This document shows positions 25,716-35,811 of a stretch of 64,000 nucleotides of DNA, in pieces. The position numbers and the translations under genes were made by a program. The stretch's first letter is position 1. Each line of letters begins with the position of its first letter. The notes below the pieces were generated by a model. The model worked only from the letters and a program-made list of their open reading frames with translations. It had not been told where the DNA came from and did not search any database. This DNA is from Polaromonas sp. SP1 (lineage in GTDB: Bacteria; Pseudomonadota; Gammaproteobacteria; Burkholderiales; Burkholderiaceae_C), in the NCBI RefSeq assembly GCF_003711205.1, contig NZ_CP031013.1, positions 4,010,501-4,074,500 of the forward strand, read 5' to 3'.

Positions 25716-26516
25716 ATGTCCCTAGAGCCCCAACTCATTGCTGAACTCCTTGTGGTCGGGCTGTGCACCGGCTTTCTTGCCGGCCTGCTGGGCATAGGCG
25801 GGGGCATGATCATGGTGCCCTTCATCACCTTCATCCTCACGTCAAAAGGGTTCCCGGCGGAATACACCGTGAAAATCGCGGTCGCCACCTCGCTGGCCAC
25901 CATCTGCTTTACCTCGCTGTCGTCGGTGCGTGCGCATCACCGGCGAGGCGCGGTGTTATGGCCCATCGTCCGTTTGCTGGCGCCGGGCATCCTGGTGGGC
26001 TCGCTGCTCGGCGCGCAACTGGCCGTGGCGCTGCCGGGGAAAATCCTGAGCATCCTGTTTGCGGTCTTCGTGGCGTTTTCCGCCACGCAGATGTTCCTCG
26101 GCCGCAAACCCAAACCCACCCGCACACTGCCCGGCCCCGTGGGCACCTTCAGCATGGGCGGCGTGATCGGCATGTTGTCCTCGCTGGTCGGCGCGGGCGG
26201 CGCTTTTGTTTCGGTGCCTTTCATGACCTGGTGCAACGTGAAAATTCATGACGCCGTGGGCACTTCGGCTGCACTCGGCTTTCCGATTGCGTTGGCCGGC
26301 ACGCTGGGCTACATCTGGGCGGGCCAGGATTTGCCGCAGATGCCGCCCGGCTCCCTGGGCTTTCTTTACCTTCCGGGCCTGGTCATCATCTCGCTGGCCA
26401 GCATCTGCACGGCGCCGCTGGGCGCGCGCACGGCCCACCGCATGGACATCCAGCCGCTGAGAAAAGTCTTCGCGGTCGTCCTCTACATCCTGGCCGCGTA
26501 CTTCCTGCTGCGCTGA
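25716..26516 (+). CDS. TauE/SafE (TSUP) family membrane permease
   Basis: A 266-residue integral membrane protein with about eight hydrophobic segments. The two family repeats each carry a Gly-rich motif: GFLAGLLGIGGGMIMVP near the N-terminus and GMLSSLVGAGGAFVSVPFM in the middle. TSUP proteins export or import small organic or sulfur-containing anions such as sulfite, taurine-derived sulfoacetate or 2-C acids. It stands alone between 6S RNA and a convergent LysR gene, so the substrate is not indicated. The usual gene after 6S RNA (ygfA) is not here. Confidence 0.85.
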   Translation: MSLEPQLIAELLVVGLCTGFLAGLLGIGGGMIMVPFITFILTSKGFPAEYTVKIAVATSLATICFTSLSSVRAHHRRGAVLWPIVRLLAPGILVGSLLGAQLAVALPGKILSILFAVFVAFSATQMFLGRKPKPTRTLPGPVGTFSMGGVIGMLSSLVGAGGAFVSVPFMTWCNVKIHDAVGTSAALGFPIALAGTLGYIWAGQDLPQMPPGSLGFLYLPGLVIISLASICTAPLGARTAHRMDIQPLRKVFAVVLYILAAYFLLR

Positions 26517-26526
26517 TCTGTATCGC

Positions 26527-27486
26527 CTAGCGGCGCGCCGGTGTGGCCCGCTTCGTGGCCGGTTTGGTGCGCAGGCCTATCGTCTGCTCGATCAACGCCC
26601 CGCCGTCGCTCATCAAAAAATCCTTGAAGGCTTGCGCCACCGGCGTGAGTCGCTTGTTGCGGCGGTGCACCACATACCAGTTCAGCATCAGCGGAAAGCC
26701 CTGCACATCGAGCACCGCCAGGCTGCCGACCTGAAGCTCGCGGCTGATGGTGTGCGCCGACAAAAAGCTGACTCCCATGCCCGCAATCACCGCCTGCTTG
26801 ATGGTTTCCGTGCTCTTGATTTCCATGGCGATGTTGAGCTCGGCCAGGTGATCACCAAAGCCCTCCTGCATCGAATTCCAGGTGTCCGACCCCTTTTCAC
26901 GCACGACAAAAGGCTCACTTGCCAGGCGCGATAAGGGAATGCGTTTTTTACTTGCCAGCGGGTGGTCGGGCGCGGCCACGACCACATAGGGATGCGGCGC
27001 AAACGGTTCGCTCACGGTATCCATGTCCAGCGGCGGACGCACCATGACGGCCAGGTCCGTCAGGTTGTCGTTCAACTGGTTCAGCAGTTCCTCGCGGTTG
27101 CACACACCGAAGTCCAGGCTCACGCCGGAATGGCGCCGGGCAAACTCCACCAGCAGGCGCGGAAAAAAATAGTCGCCGGCACTGATCACCGTGACATTCA
27201 ATTTGCCGCCGGAGACGCCCTTGAACTGCGCCATGGCGTCTTCCACCTCCTTGAACTGCTGGATGATGATCCGGCTGGAGTGAAGCATCTCAACGCCTGC
27301 CGGCGTGAGGTGTATTTTTTTGCCCAGCTGCTCAAAGAGCGGAAGGCCTGCGTGGTCTTCCAGCTTGCTCACCTGGATGGACACGGCGGGCTGCGTCAGG
27401 TGCAACTCTTCCGCGGCCCGCGAAAAGCTCAGGTTTCGGGCCACCGCTTCAAATACCTTGAGCTGGCGCAATGTCGCGTTCTTCAT
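26527..27486 (-). CDS. LysR-type transcriptional regulator, CbbR-like
   Basis: A 319-residue LTTR. The N-terminal winged helix reads LRQLKVFEAVARNLSFSRAAEELHLTQPAVSIQVSKLE; the effector domain follows from about residue 92 (KLNVTVISAGDYFFPRLLVEF) with the family motif IKQAVIAGMGVSFLS. The opening and this motif resemble CbbR/CysB-like regulators of the RuBisCO or sulfur type. A basic C-terminal tail (KPATKRATPARR) is unusual. It converges with the TSUP gene, from which it is 10 bases away. Its target cannot be read; no Calvin-cycle gene is present. Confidence 0.88.
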   Translation of the reverse strand: MKNATLRQLKVFEAVARNLSFSRAAEELHLTQPAVSIQVSKLEDHAGLPLFEQLGKKIHLTPAGVEMLHSSRIIIQQFKEVEDAMAQFKGVSGGKLNVTVISAGDYFFPRLLVEFARRHSGVSLDFGVCNREELLNQLNDNLTDLAVMVRPPLDMDTVSEPFAPHPYVVVAAPDHPLASKKRIPLSRLASEPFVVREKGSDTWNSMQEGFGDHLAELNIAMEIKSTETIKQAVIAGMGVSFLSAHTISRELQVGSLAVLDVQGFPLMLNWYVVHRRNKRLTPVAQAFKDFLMSDGGALIEQTIGLRTKPATKRATPARR

Positions 27487-27533
27487 ACCGGCCGTCCACC
27501 CATAAGCACTAGATAATCAATAGTACCAAAGGG

Positions 27534-27547
27534 TTTAGCAATGGCTA
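27534..27547. promoter_or_regulatory. Possible LysR operator upstream of the CbbR-like gene
   Basis: TTAGC-AATG-GCTAA is a perfect 5+5 inverted repeat about 50 bases upstream of the regulator start. LysR proteins often bind such T-rich/A-rich dyads near their own promoter. The short arms make it tentative. Confidence 0.35.
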
Positions 27548-27574
27548 ATTCATCTTTGGCCCGTGTTTTCGCGG

Positions 27575-28483
27575 CTATTTCTGGTCGGCCCACCATGACT
27601 CGCCGAACTGGCCCTGCAGCCAGCCGACAAAACCGCTGACCTTGGCAGGCACCAGTTGGGGAGAAGGAAAAACGGCGTGGATCTCCTGCGAAGGAAGCAT
27701 CCAGTCGTCCAGCAAGGTCACCAGCGCACCGCTGCGTATCGACTCATGCGCCACGTACTTCGGCAAGGCGGCCACCCCCATGCCCCCGCGCGCCGCGACC
27801 AAAAGTGCGGAGAGATTGTTCGAGCGCAAAGGCCCGCTGACCGAGACCGGCAGCGCATGGCCTTCGGCGCCGGTGAAATGCCAGCGGGCATCGCCCTGCA
27901 CCGTGCTGTAGACGAGTGCACTGTGGGCGGCAAGACCGGCGGGATCGACCGGTGCGCCGTGCTTATTAAGGTACTCCGGCGACGCCACCACCACCCACGG
28001 GTTGATGCCGAGGTAACGCGCCCCCAGTGTCGAGTCCGCCAGCGGCCCCATCCGGATCGCCACGTCAATGCCTTGCTCGACCAGGTTGACGTACCGGTCT
28101 TCGAAGTTCAACTCGATTTGCAGTTTGGGATGGAGCTGCATGAAACGCATCACCAGCGGCACCAGCACACGCCGCCCGAAGGCCACCGAGGTGGTGATGC
28201 GCAGGCCGCCCTGCACCTGAGATTGCAGCAGCGCCGCCACTGTCTCCGCCTCTTCGACATGGTGGGCGATCAGCTTGCACTTGGCGTAATACAGCGCACC
28301 GATCTCGGTGGGCGTCACACCGCGCGTCGAACGGTGCAGCAAGCGCGAACCCAGTTGTTTTTCCAGTTGCACGACCAGTTTGGTGGCCGAGGGCTGGCCC
28401 ATGCCCATGTCGGCCGCGGCCTTGCTGAACGAGCCGAGGTCCACCACGCGAATGAAAAGCCGGATGGCCTGAATGCGGTCCAT
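27575..28483 (-). CDS. LysR-type transcriptional regulator divergent from gcl
   Basis: From ATG 28483 (MDRIQAIRLFIRVVDLGSFS) the protein has 302 residues; a longer start at 28519 would run into the operator region. The DNA-binding domain shows FSKAAADMGMGQPSATKLVVQLEKQLGSRLLHRSTRGV, of the CrgA/AaeR-like LTTR subfamily, and the effector domain has the usual IDVAIRMGPLADSTLGAR block. It is transcribed away from gcl with an ATTCC-N5-GGAAT dyad between them, so it is the likely regulator of the glyoxylate genes. Confidence 0.9.
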   Translation of the reverse strand: MDRIQAIRLFIRVVDLGSFSKAAADMGMGQPSATKLVVQLEKQLGSRLLHRSTRGVTPTEIGALYYAKCKLIAHHVEEAETVAALLQSQVQGGLRITTSVAFGRRVLVPLVMRFMQLHPKLQIELNFEDRYVNLVEQGIDVAIRMGPLADSTLGARYLGINPWVVVASPEYLNKHGAPVDPAGLAAHSALVYSTVQGDARWHFTGAEGHALPVSVSGPLRSNNLSALLVAARGGMGVAALPKYVAHESIRSGALVTLLDDWMLPSQEIHAVFPSPQLVPAKVSGFVGWLQGQFGESWWADQK

Positions 28484-28523
28484 GGCCGCAAGTAGACCAC
28501 GGCACTGCGGGCGCGGCAACTAT

Positions 28524-28542
28524 TTATTCCAGTTTGGAATAA
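28524..28542. promoter_or_regulatory. Inverted repeat between lysR and gcl, probable LTTR operator
   Basis: TTATTCCA-GTT-TGGAATAA, 8-base arms with a 3-base centre. It contains the LTTR-type T-N11-A pattern and lies 41 bases upstream of the regulator start and about 85 bases before gcl, the usual place for a site shared by divergent promoters. Confidence 0.65.
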
Positions 28543-28626
28543 GCGTAATGCACGCAGCAGGGATTCCGCCAGGCAGCCAAGGCCGCGACCATCAGCCCAA
28601 CGTTCAACAACCCCCAGGAGACTCAA

Positions 28627-30423
<1,797 letters not shown>

Positions 30424-30483
30424 GCCAACGCGCTTGACTCGCCTCACCTGTTCCCACACATCAACCCATACAGAAAGCAGCTC

Positions 30484-31281
30484 ATGCCCCGCTTTGCAGC
30501 GAACCTGACCATGCTCTTTAACGAGGTGCCTTTCCTCGACCGCTTCGAACGCGCCTCCATGGCGGGCTTTGAAGCTGTCGAATTTTTATTCCCGTATGCA
30601 TTCGATGCCGGTGATATCCGGCAACGCCTGGACGCCCACGGCCTGAAGCTCGTCCTGCACAACCTGCCCGCAGGCGACTGGGATGCGGGCGAGCGCGGCA
30701 TCGCGTGCCTGCCCCGCCGCGTGGACGAGTTTCGCGCCGGCGTGGCCAAAGCCGTGACCTATGCCAAGGCGCTTGGCGTCGGCCAGCTCAATTGCCTGGC
30801 CGGCAAGGCGCCGCCGGACATGGACGGTGCGCTGCTGCGCCGCACCTTTGTATCGAACCTGCGCTATGCCGCGGCCGAGCTCAAAAAAGCAGGCCTCAAG
30901 CTGTTGATCGAGCCAATCAATACCTTCGACATCCCGGGCTTTTACCTGAACCGCACCGCGCAGGCGATCGAGATCCTTGACGAAGTCGGTGCAGATAACG
31001 CCTACGTGCAGTACGACCTCTACCACGCACAGCGGATGGAGGGGGAGCTGGCCGCCACGCTGCAGAAATACCTGCACCGCATCGCCCACGTCCAGCTGGC
31101 CGACAACCCCGGCCGCAACGAGCCCGGCACGGGCGAGATCAACTACAGCTTCCTGTTCGCCCTCCTCGACCGCCTTGGGTACAAGGGCTGGGTCGGTTGT
31201 GAATACAAACCCGCGACCACGACGGAAGCGGGACTGGGCTGGTGCTGCCAGCACCTGGCCACCGAAACGGCCATCGCTTAA
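30484..31281 (+). CDS. hyi: Hydroxypyruvate isomerase
   Basis: TIM-barrel enzyme interconverting hydroxypyruvate and tartronate semialdehyde. The 265-residue protein starts MPRFAANLTMLFNEVPFLDRF and shows the family active-site blocks KLLIEPINTFDIPGFYLN (metal-binding Glu), VQYDLYHAQRMEG and GCEYKPATTT (second metal-binding Glu). It lies 60 bases after gcl and 15 before glxR, the standard glyoxylate order. Confidence 0.95.
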   Translation: MPRFAANLTMLFNEVPFLDRFERASMAGFEAVEFLFPYAFDAGDIRQRLDAHGLKLVLHNLPAGDWDAGERGIACLPRRVDEFRAGVAKAVTYAKALGVGQLNCLAGKAPPDMDGALLRRTFVSNLRYAAAELKKAGLKLLIEPINTFDIPGFYLNRTAQAIEILDEVGADNAYVQYDLYHAQRMEGELAATLQKYLHRIAHVQLADNPGRNEPGTGEINYSFLFALLDRLGYKGWVGCEYKPATTTEAGLGWCCQHLATETAIA

Positions 31282-31296
31282 ACAGAAAAGGAAACC

Positions 31297-32211
31297 ATGC
31301 ACCCGTCTGCATTAAAAATTGGATTTATCGGCCTGGGCATCATGGGCGCGCCCATGGCGGGCCACCTCATCAAGGCCGGGCACCAGCTGTTTGTCCATAC
31401 CCTGGGCAAGATGCCGGAAGCAGTCTCCGCCAGCAGTGCCACCCAATGCATGAGCGCCCGCGGCGTCGCCGAACGCGCCGACATCATCTTCCTCATGGTG
31501 CCGGACACGCCTGACGTGGAAGCGGCCCTCTTCGGTGAAGCAGGGGTCGCGGCCGGGCTCAAGGGGGCCGGCTCGGGCAAGGTGGTCGTCGACATGAGTT
31601 CCATCTCGCCGATCGCCACCAAGGCTTTTGCGCAAAAGATCAACGCGCTGGGCTGCGACTACCTGGACGCGCCCGTCTCCGGCGGTGAAGTTGGCGCCAA
31701 GAATGCGACGCTCTCCATCATGGTGGGCGGCGCCGAAGCGGTGTTTGACCGCGTCAGCCCCCTGTTCGCATTGATGGGCAAAAACATCACGCTGGTGGGC
31801 GGCAATGGCGACGGCCAGACGGCCAAGGTCGCCAACCAGATCATCGTGGCGCTAACCATCGAAGCGGTTGCCGAAGCCCTGCTGCTGGCCTCCCGCGCCG
31901 GTGCAGACCCGGCGCGTGTGCGCCAGGCCCTGATGGGCGGCTTCGCCTCGTCGAAGATTCTGGAGGTGCACGGGGAGCGCATGGTCAAGCGCAATTTCGA
32001 GCCCGGTTTTCGCATCGAGTTGCACCAGAAGGACCTGAACCTTGCGCTGTCTACCGCGCGCCAGCTGGGCATCTCGTTGCCCAATACGGCCACGGCGCAG
32101 GAGCTGTTTAACGCCTGCTCCGCCCACGGCGGCAAAGCCTGGGATCACTCGGCCATGGCGCGCGCGCTGGAAAAAATGGCCAACTTCGAAATCGGCCAGA
32201 AACCCGGTTGA
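31297..32211 (+). CDS. glxR: Tartronate semialdehyde reductase (2-hydroxy-3-oxopropionate reductase)
   Basis: NAD(P)H-dependent beta-hydroxyacid dehydrogenase that reduces tartronate semialdehyde to glycerate. The 304-residue protein has the dinucleotide motif GLGIMGAPMAGHL, the substrate motif DAPVSGGEVGAK and catalytic K177 in GQTAKVANQ. A perfect AAAGGAA precedes the ATG. Third gene of the glyoxylate operon, followed by a strong terminator. Confidence 0.94.
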   Translation: MHPSALKIGFIGLGIMGAPMAGHLIKAGHQLFVHTLGKMPEAVSASSATQCMSARGVAERADIIFLMVPDTPDVEAALFGEAGVAAGLKGAGSGKVVVDMSSISPIATKAFAQKINALGCDYLDAPVSGGEVGAKNATLSIMVGGAEAVFDRVSPLFALMGKNITLVGGNGDGQTAKVANQIIVALTIEAVAEALLLASRAGADPARVRQALMGGFASSKILEVHGERMVKRNFEPGFRIELHQKDLNLALSTARQLGISLPNTATAQELFNACSAHGGKAWDHSAMARALEKMANFEIGQKPG

Positions 32212-32235
32212 GGTCGCGGCTCCCCGCATTTTTTC

Positions 32236-32260
32236 GGCGCCGCAATCGGGCGCCTTTTTT
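32236..32260 (+). terminator. Rho-independent terminator after glxR
   Basis: GGCGCC-GCAATCG-GGCGCC followed by six T residues. It ends the gcl-hyi-glxR transcript. Confidence 0.88.
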
Positions 32261-32293
32261 CTTGCCGGCCCTGTTTTTTCACTCACCCCTATC

Positions 32294-32309
32294 ATTACTT
32301 ATAAGTAAT
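32294..32309. promoter_or_regulatory. AT-rich perfect palindrome upstream of the 123-aa gene
   Basis: ATTACTTATAAGTAAT is a perfect 16-base palindrome inside an AT-rich stretch (about 32280-32355) that contrasts with the GC-rich surroundings. It is a candidate operator or promoter region for the genes from 32441 onward. No regulator can be assigned. Confidence 0.45.
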
Positions 32310-32440
32310 ACATAGCATCAAATACTTTAACTATCATTAATCGTTCTTTCTTTTTACAGTTGCCTCAAGCCCGGTGAAATAAACCCCATGGATACCGGGC
32401 AGTGCCTCAAGAGCGCCAACCCCTTCAAAGGAGAATCCTC

Positions 32441-32812
32441 ATGCTCAACGCCTTGCCTGACAACACCGCCACCGACCAGGCCCGCCACGCTTACAACGCC
32501 GCGTTTGAAGAACTCGGCCTGAGCTGGCACTGGGACGTGGCCACGTATGCCCGCCTGCAAAACAGCGCCCACGGTGCAGTGCGCACTTACCTTGAAACCG
32601 AGCAGTCCCACCTCTTGCGCGCGTACGAAGCCGATTTCCTGGTGGAAGCCGTTGAAGCCGCCAAGGCCCGCTGCTACGCCAGCCTGGCTGCCGAGAGGGT
32701 GAGCCCGGCGCCGTATGCCGTCTGGTCCAGCCATTCACTCGCACCGGCCAGCAGCCGCCCCCAAAACACCACGCCAGCACCCCGGTTCACGCCGAGCGCG
32801 CTGTACACGTGA
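32441..32812 (+). CDS. Conserved-looking small protein of unknown function
   Basis: A 123-residue protein starting MLNALPDNTATDQARHAYN at ATG 32441, preceded by AAAGGAG. The first ~85 residues look like a small all-helical cytoplasmic domain (WHWDVATYARLQ, RTYLETEQSHLL, VEAVEAAKARCYASLAAE). The tail is Ser/Pro/Thr-rich and probably disordered. There is no signal peptide or membrane segment. It is 10 bases upstream of the FAH-family gene and so probably co-transcribed with it. I do not recognise the family. Confidence 0.6.
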   Translation: MLNALPDNTATDQARHAYNAAFEELGLSWHWDVATYARLQNSAHGAVRTYLETEQSHLLRAYEADFLVEAVEAAKARCYASLAAERVSPAPYAVWSSHSLAPASSRPQNTTPAPRFTPSALYT

Positions 32813-32821
32813 AGGGCCGCA

Positions 32822-33589
32822 ATGTCCAAGCGTTGGCTGCGTTTCAAGAAAGACAACTCCACCGGATTCGGCGTCCTGGAGGGCGAGAATATCCGGGTGT
32901 GCCAGGGCGACATGTTCTCGGGTGCGACCCCGACAGACCAGGTACTGCCGCTGGCCGGCGTCGAGCTGCTGATGCCGGTGCGGCCCACCAAGGTCATCGC
33001 GATGTGGAACAACTTCCACGCGCTGGGCCAAAAGCTGAACCTGGCGGTGCCGGCTGAGCCGCTCTACCTGATCAAGGCGCCGAACTCCTACCTCGACCCC
33101 AACGGCATCATCCTCAAGCCTCCCTGCAACGGCAAGGTGGTGTTCGAAGGGGAACTGGGCATCGTCATCGGCAAGACCTGCAAGCAGGTCTCTGAGCGTG
33201 ACGCCATCGACCACGTGTTTGGTTACACCTGCGCCAACGACGTGACGGTCGCCGACATCCTGAACCGCGATGCCTCATTCGCCCAGTGGGTGCGCGCCAA
33301 GGGCCTGGACACTTTCTGCCCCTTCGGGCCGGTCGTGGCCACAGGGCTGGATCCCGAGAAACTGGTGGTGAAAACCATCCTCAACGGGGAAGTCCGCCAG
33401 GACTATCCCATCAGCGACATGCGCTTTTCAGTCAGGCAGCTGGTGAGCCTGATCTCGCAGGACATGACGCTTTATGCGGGCGATATCATCCTGTGCGGCA
33501 CGTCAATCGGCGTGGGATCGATGAAACCGGGTAGCACGGTCGAGGTGGAGATTGCCGGCATCGGCAAGCTCAGCAACCGGTTCGAATAA
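32822..33589 (+). CDS. Fumarylacetoacetate hydrolase family protein
   Basis: A 255-residue protein of the FAH superfamily, which hydrolyses or decarboxylates beta-diketo and oxo-acids with a divalent metal. It shows VFEGELGIVIGK (metal-binding Glu pair), FGYTCANDVTVADI and DIILCGTSIGVGSMKPGSTVEVEI, the C-terminal family block. Length fits the short FAH-like group (oxaloacetate decarboxylase, acylpyruvase or 2-hydroxyhepta-2,4-diene-1,7-dioate isomerase types) rather than true FAH. Lying among oxalate/glyoxylate genes, an oxo-acid role is reasonable, but the substrate is not determined. Confidence 0.85.
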   Translation: MSKRWLRFKKDNSTGFGVLEGENIRVCQGDMFSGATPTDQVLPLAGVELLMPVRPTKVIAMWNNFHALGQKLNLAVPAEPLYLIKAPNSYLDPNGIILKPPCNGKVVFEGELGIVIGKTCKQVSERDAIDHVFGYTCANDVTVADILNRDASFAQWVRAKGLDTFCPFGPVVATGLDPEKLVVKTILNGEVRQDYPISDMRFSVRQLVSLISQDMTLYAGDIILCGTSIGVGSMKPGSTVEVEIAGIGKLSNRFE

Positions 33590-33612
33590 CGTTTTTTGCC
33601 AGGAGTACGGGT

Positions 33613-34623
33613 GTGAAGATTGCGATCATTGGGGCCGGGGCCATCGGCGGTTATGTGGGCGTGAAATTGGCTTTGGCCGGTGAGGACGTGACTTTCATCG
33701 TACGCGGTGCCAACCTGGACGCCATCCGCAAGAAGGGCATGAAGCTCATCATGCACGACGGCACCGAACATATCGCGGACAACGTCAAGGCGACCAATAA
33801 CTACGCTGAAGCCGGCCCGCAGGACCTGGTGATCCTGGCCATGAAAGCGCACCAGGTCGAGGCCGTGGCCAATGAATTGCCCAAGCTGTTCGGCCCTGAT
33901 ACCGCGGTCGTCACCATGCAAAACGGCATCCCTTACTGGTACTTCCACAACCACGGCGGCCCGTTCGAGGGCAGCCAGGTCCACAGCGTTGATCCCAGCG
34001 GCGTACAGTCAAAAATGATTCCTGCCCAGCGGGTGATCGGCTGCGTCGTGTACCCGGCCTCTGAACTGGTGGCGCCGGGCGTCGTCAAACATATCGAAGG
34101 TGATCGTTTTCCCGTGGGCGAGCTCGACGGCTCCACGAGTGAACGTGTCACGCGCATTTCAGAATGTTTTTCCAAAGCGGGCTTCAAGGCCCCGGTGCTG
34201 GACAACATCCGCTCGGAAATCTGGCTCAAGTTGTGGGGCAACCTCACCTTCAACCCCATCAGCAGCCTGTCCCATTCCACGCTGGTGGACATCTGCCAGT
34301 TTCCGCTGACGCGCGACCTGGCCGCCAACATGATGCGCGAAGCGCAGGAAGTTGCGCACAAGCTGGGCATCGAGTTTCGCGTCACGCTGGACAAGCGCAT
34401 CGCCGGCGCCGAAAAAGTGGGCAAACACAAGACGTCCATGCTGCAGGACATCGAAGCCGGCCGGGCGCCGGAGATCGACGCCCTCGTGGGCTCGGTGGTG
34501 GAACTGGGCCGCCTGACGCAAACGCCCACGCCGCACATCGACACGGTGTATGCCCTCGTCAAGCTGCTCGCCAAAACCATGGACGAAGAGCGCGGGCAAG
34601 TGCGGCTTCAGCTGGCCGCCTGA
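33613..34623 (+). CDS. PanE-like reductase (ketopantoate reductase family); candidate oxalyl-CoA reductase
   Basis: A 336-residue NADP-dependent reductase starting GTG 33613 with AGGAG nine bases upstream. The Rossmann motif is IGAGAIGGYVG (6-16); MQNGIPYWYF and EIWLKLWGNLTFNP (with K206 as the likely catalytic lysine) are ketopantoate reductase family blocks. The length is somewhat above that of E. coli PanE (303). Its setting, between glyoxylate genes and an oxalate transporter plus oxc/frc, matches the gene called panE2 in Methylobacterium extorquens, reported as an oxalyl-CoA reductase (recalled, not checked). A pantothenate role is the alternative. Confidence 0.8.
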   Translation: MKIAIIGAGAIGGYVGVKLALAGEDVTFIVRGANLDAIRKKGMKLIMHDGTEHIADNVKATNNYAEAGPQDLVILAMKAHQVEAVANELPKLFGPDTAVVTMQNGIPYWYFHNHGGPFEGSQVHSVDPSGVQSKMIPAQRVIGCVVYPASELVAPGVVKHIEGDRFPVGELDGSTSERVTRISECFSKAGFKAPVLDNIRSEIWLKLWGNLTFNPISSLSHSTLVDICQFPLTRDLAANMMREAQEVAHKLGIEFRVTLDKRIAGAEKVGKHKTSMLQDIEAGRAPEIDALVGSVVELGRLTQTPTPHIDTVYALVKLLAKTMDEERGQVRLQLAA

Positions 34624-34640
34624 GCAGGCACCGCAGCCAG

Positions 34641-34700
34641 TCGCTATATTTTTTATAGCTACAAGCCAAGTCGCTGCCTTGGCTACAGCCACTTTTCTTA
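34641..34700 (+). repeat. Dispersed short repeat, copy 5 (intergenic)
   Basis: Begins TCGCTATATTTTTTATAGC and has a degraded end (CTTGGCTACAGCCACTTTTC). It lies between the convergent panE-like gene and the gene at 34723, where its hairpin could also act as a terminator. Confidence 0.55.
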
Positions 34701-34722
34701 TAAATTCCGGCTGAAGCCGGCT

Positions 34723-35619
34723 TCAGGGCCCAAAGGCCAGCGATTTCTTCATCGCTTCGACGACCCCATCGGAGGGGGTCTCGAAATCGAACTTGGCCCC
34801 AAGGTCCAGCGCTTTCAACAGCAGCGGATTGGCGTTCTTGAGGGAGTCGAACAAACCCGCCGCTTTTTTGACCGCGTCTGCCGATGCGCCAGGGTGAACG
34901 TAGAGCCCGTAGCCCCAGCTCGCGTTAGTGGTCGGCACGATCACCAGTTGCGCCATATGGATACGCTCATCGGTGCCGTGGTGGCTCTTCATGGAGGCGG
35001 CCTGTGCGCTCTGCAGCCGGGTAATCAGGCCGGCCCAGCGGTCTGCCTGCCAGTGAAACGCCGCCTTGGTCGGCAAATAGCTCTGCCCCAACCCTTGCTG
35101 CGGCAATATCTCAACCACCGTGCCGCAAATACTTTCGGCCTTCACCAGCGATGTGGTCACGCCGCTTTTCATTCCAAAGCAACTGGTCGTCTTGAGTTTG
35201 GCCAGCACTTTGGCCTGATCGGCGGCGGGAAGCGTCTTCAGCTCGACGGGTTTGCCGTCTTTGACCGTTCCGATGTCAGCCAGAATCAGTACAGCCGACT
35301 GGATCGGATCCATGTTGACCGCCACCGGCCGATAGCCCGAGGCAAGACCGACCACCGGATTGCCGTAGACCCAGCAGGGTGGTGCGGGCTTTTTGACAGC
35401 CGTCAAAACATCCTGCGTCTCCCGGATGTTGAGCACCGGCGTGACCGACAGCCCCGTGGGGCGGATGAAGTCAACGAGTTCTTTCAGGGCACTTTCGGTT
35501 TGCGATGCGCCCTCGCCCCGAATGACCTGGGGATTCAGGTAAAGCCCGCCTTCGCACTGCTGCGCCTGAGCGGTAAAACCGCAGAAAAACAAAGCCACCA
35601 GCAACAATGCGTTTTTCAT
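34723..35619 (-). CDS. Exported protein, possible PhnD-like periplasmic binding protein
   Basis: A 298-residue protein with a signal peptide (MKNALLLVALFFCGFTAQAQ). The mature part shows ELVDFIRPTGLSVTPVLNIRETQDVLTAVKKP, CWVYGNPVVGLASGYRPVAVN and KLKTTSCFGMKSGVTT, which recall PhnD-type (PBP2) solute-binding proteins, including the pattern of a domain that samples ligands such as phosphate or phosphonate. Five or more cysteines may form disulfides. No transport genes follow it; it faces away from the TctC gene across a shared 297-base intergenic region. Function not assigned. Confidence 0.55.
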   Translation of the reverse strand: MKNALLLVALFFCGFTAQAQQCEGGLYLNPQVIRGEGASQTESALKELVDFIRPTGLSVTPVLNIRETQDVLTAVKKPAPPCWVYGNPVVGLASGYRPVAVNMDPIQSAVLILADIGTVKDGKPVELKTLPAADQAKVLAKLKTTSCFGMKSGVTTSLVKAESICGTVVEILPQQGLGQSYLPTKAAFHWQADRWAGLITRLQSAQAASMKSHHGTDERIHMAQLVIVPTTNASWGYGLYVHPGASADAVKKAAGLFDSLKNANPLLLKALDLGAKFDFETPSDGVVEAMKKSLAFGP

Positions 35620-35795
35620 GGTTATTACCTTTCAAAACATTTTTTATGTTCCAGTTATCGCCATGGAACGAAGCGCCAGCCCTGTTGAAATTCATGGTAT
35701 CGGCGATGTGACACTTTCCTCCTAGGGACATACGCTATCCGTGGGCGCCGGAGCGGCTCCGGAGAAACCCTAGAGGGGCTCGAAAATCCCGCAAA

Positions 35796-35811
35796 CTTGA
35801 CCCCTGTCAAG
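35796..35811 (+). promoter_or_regulatory. CRP/FNR-type operator upstream of tctC
   Basis: CTTGAC-CCCT-GTCAAG, a perfect 6+6 dyad with the FNR-family layout TTGAC-N4-GTCAA. It matches the site upstream of oxc (39911-39926) in half-site and spacing. It lies 106 bases before the tctC start. No good -10 box is seen at the class II distance, which would fit an activator-dependent promoter or a different activation geometry. Confidence 0.65.
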
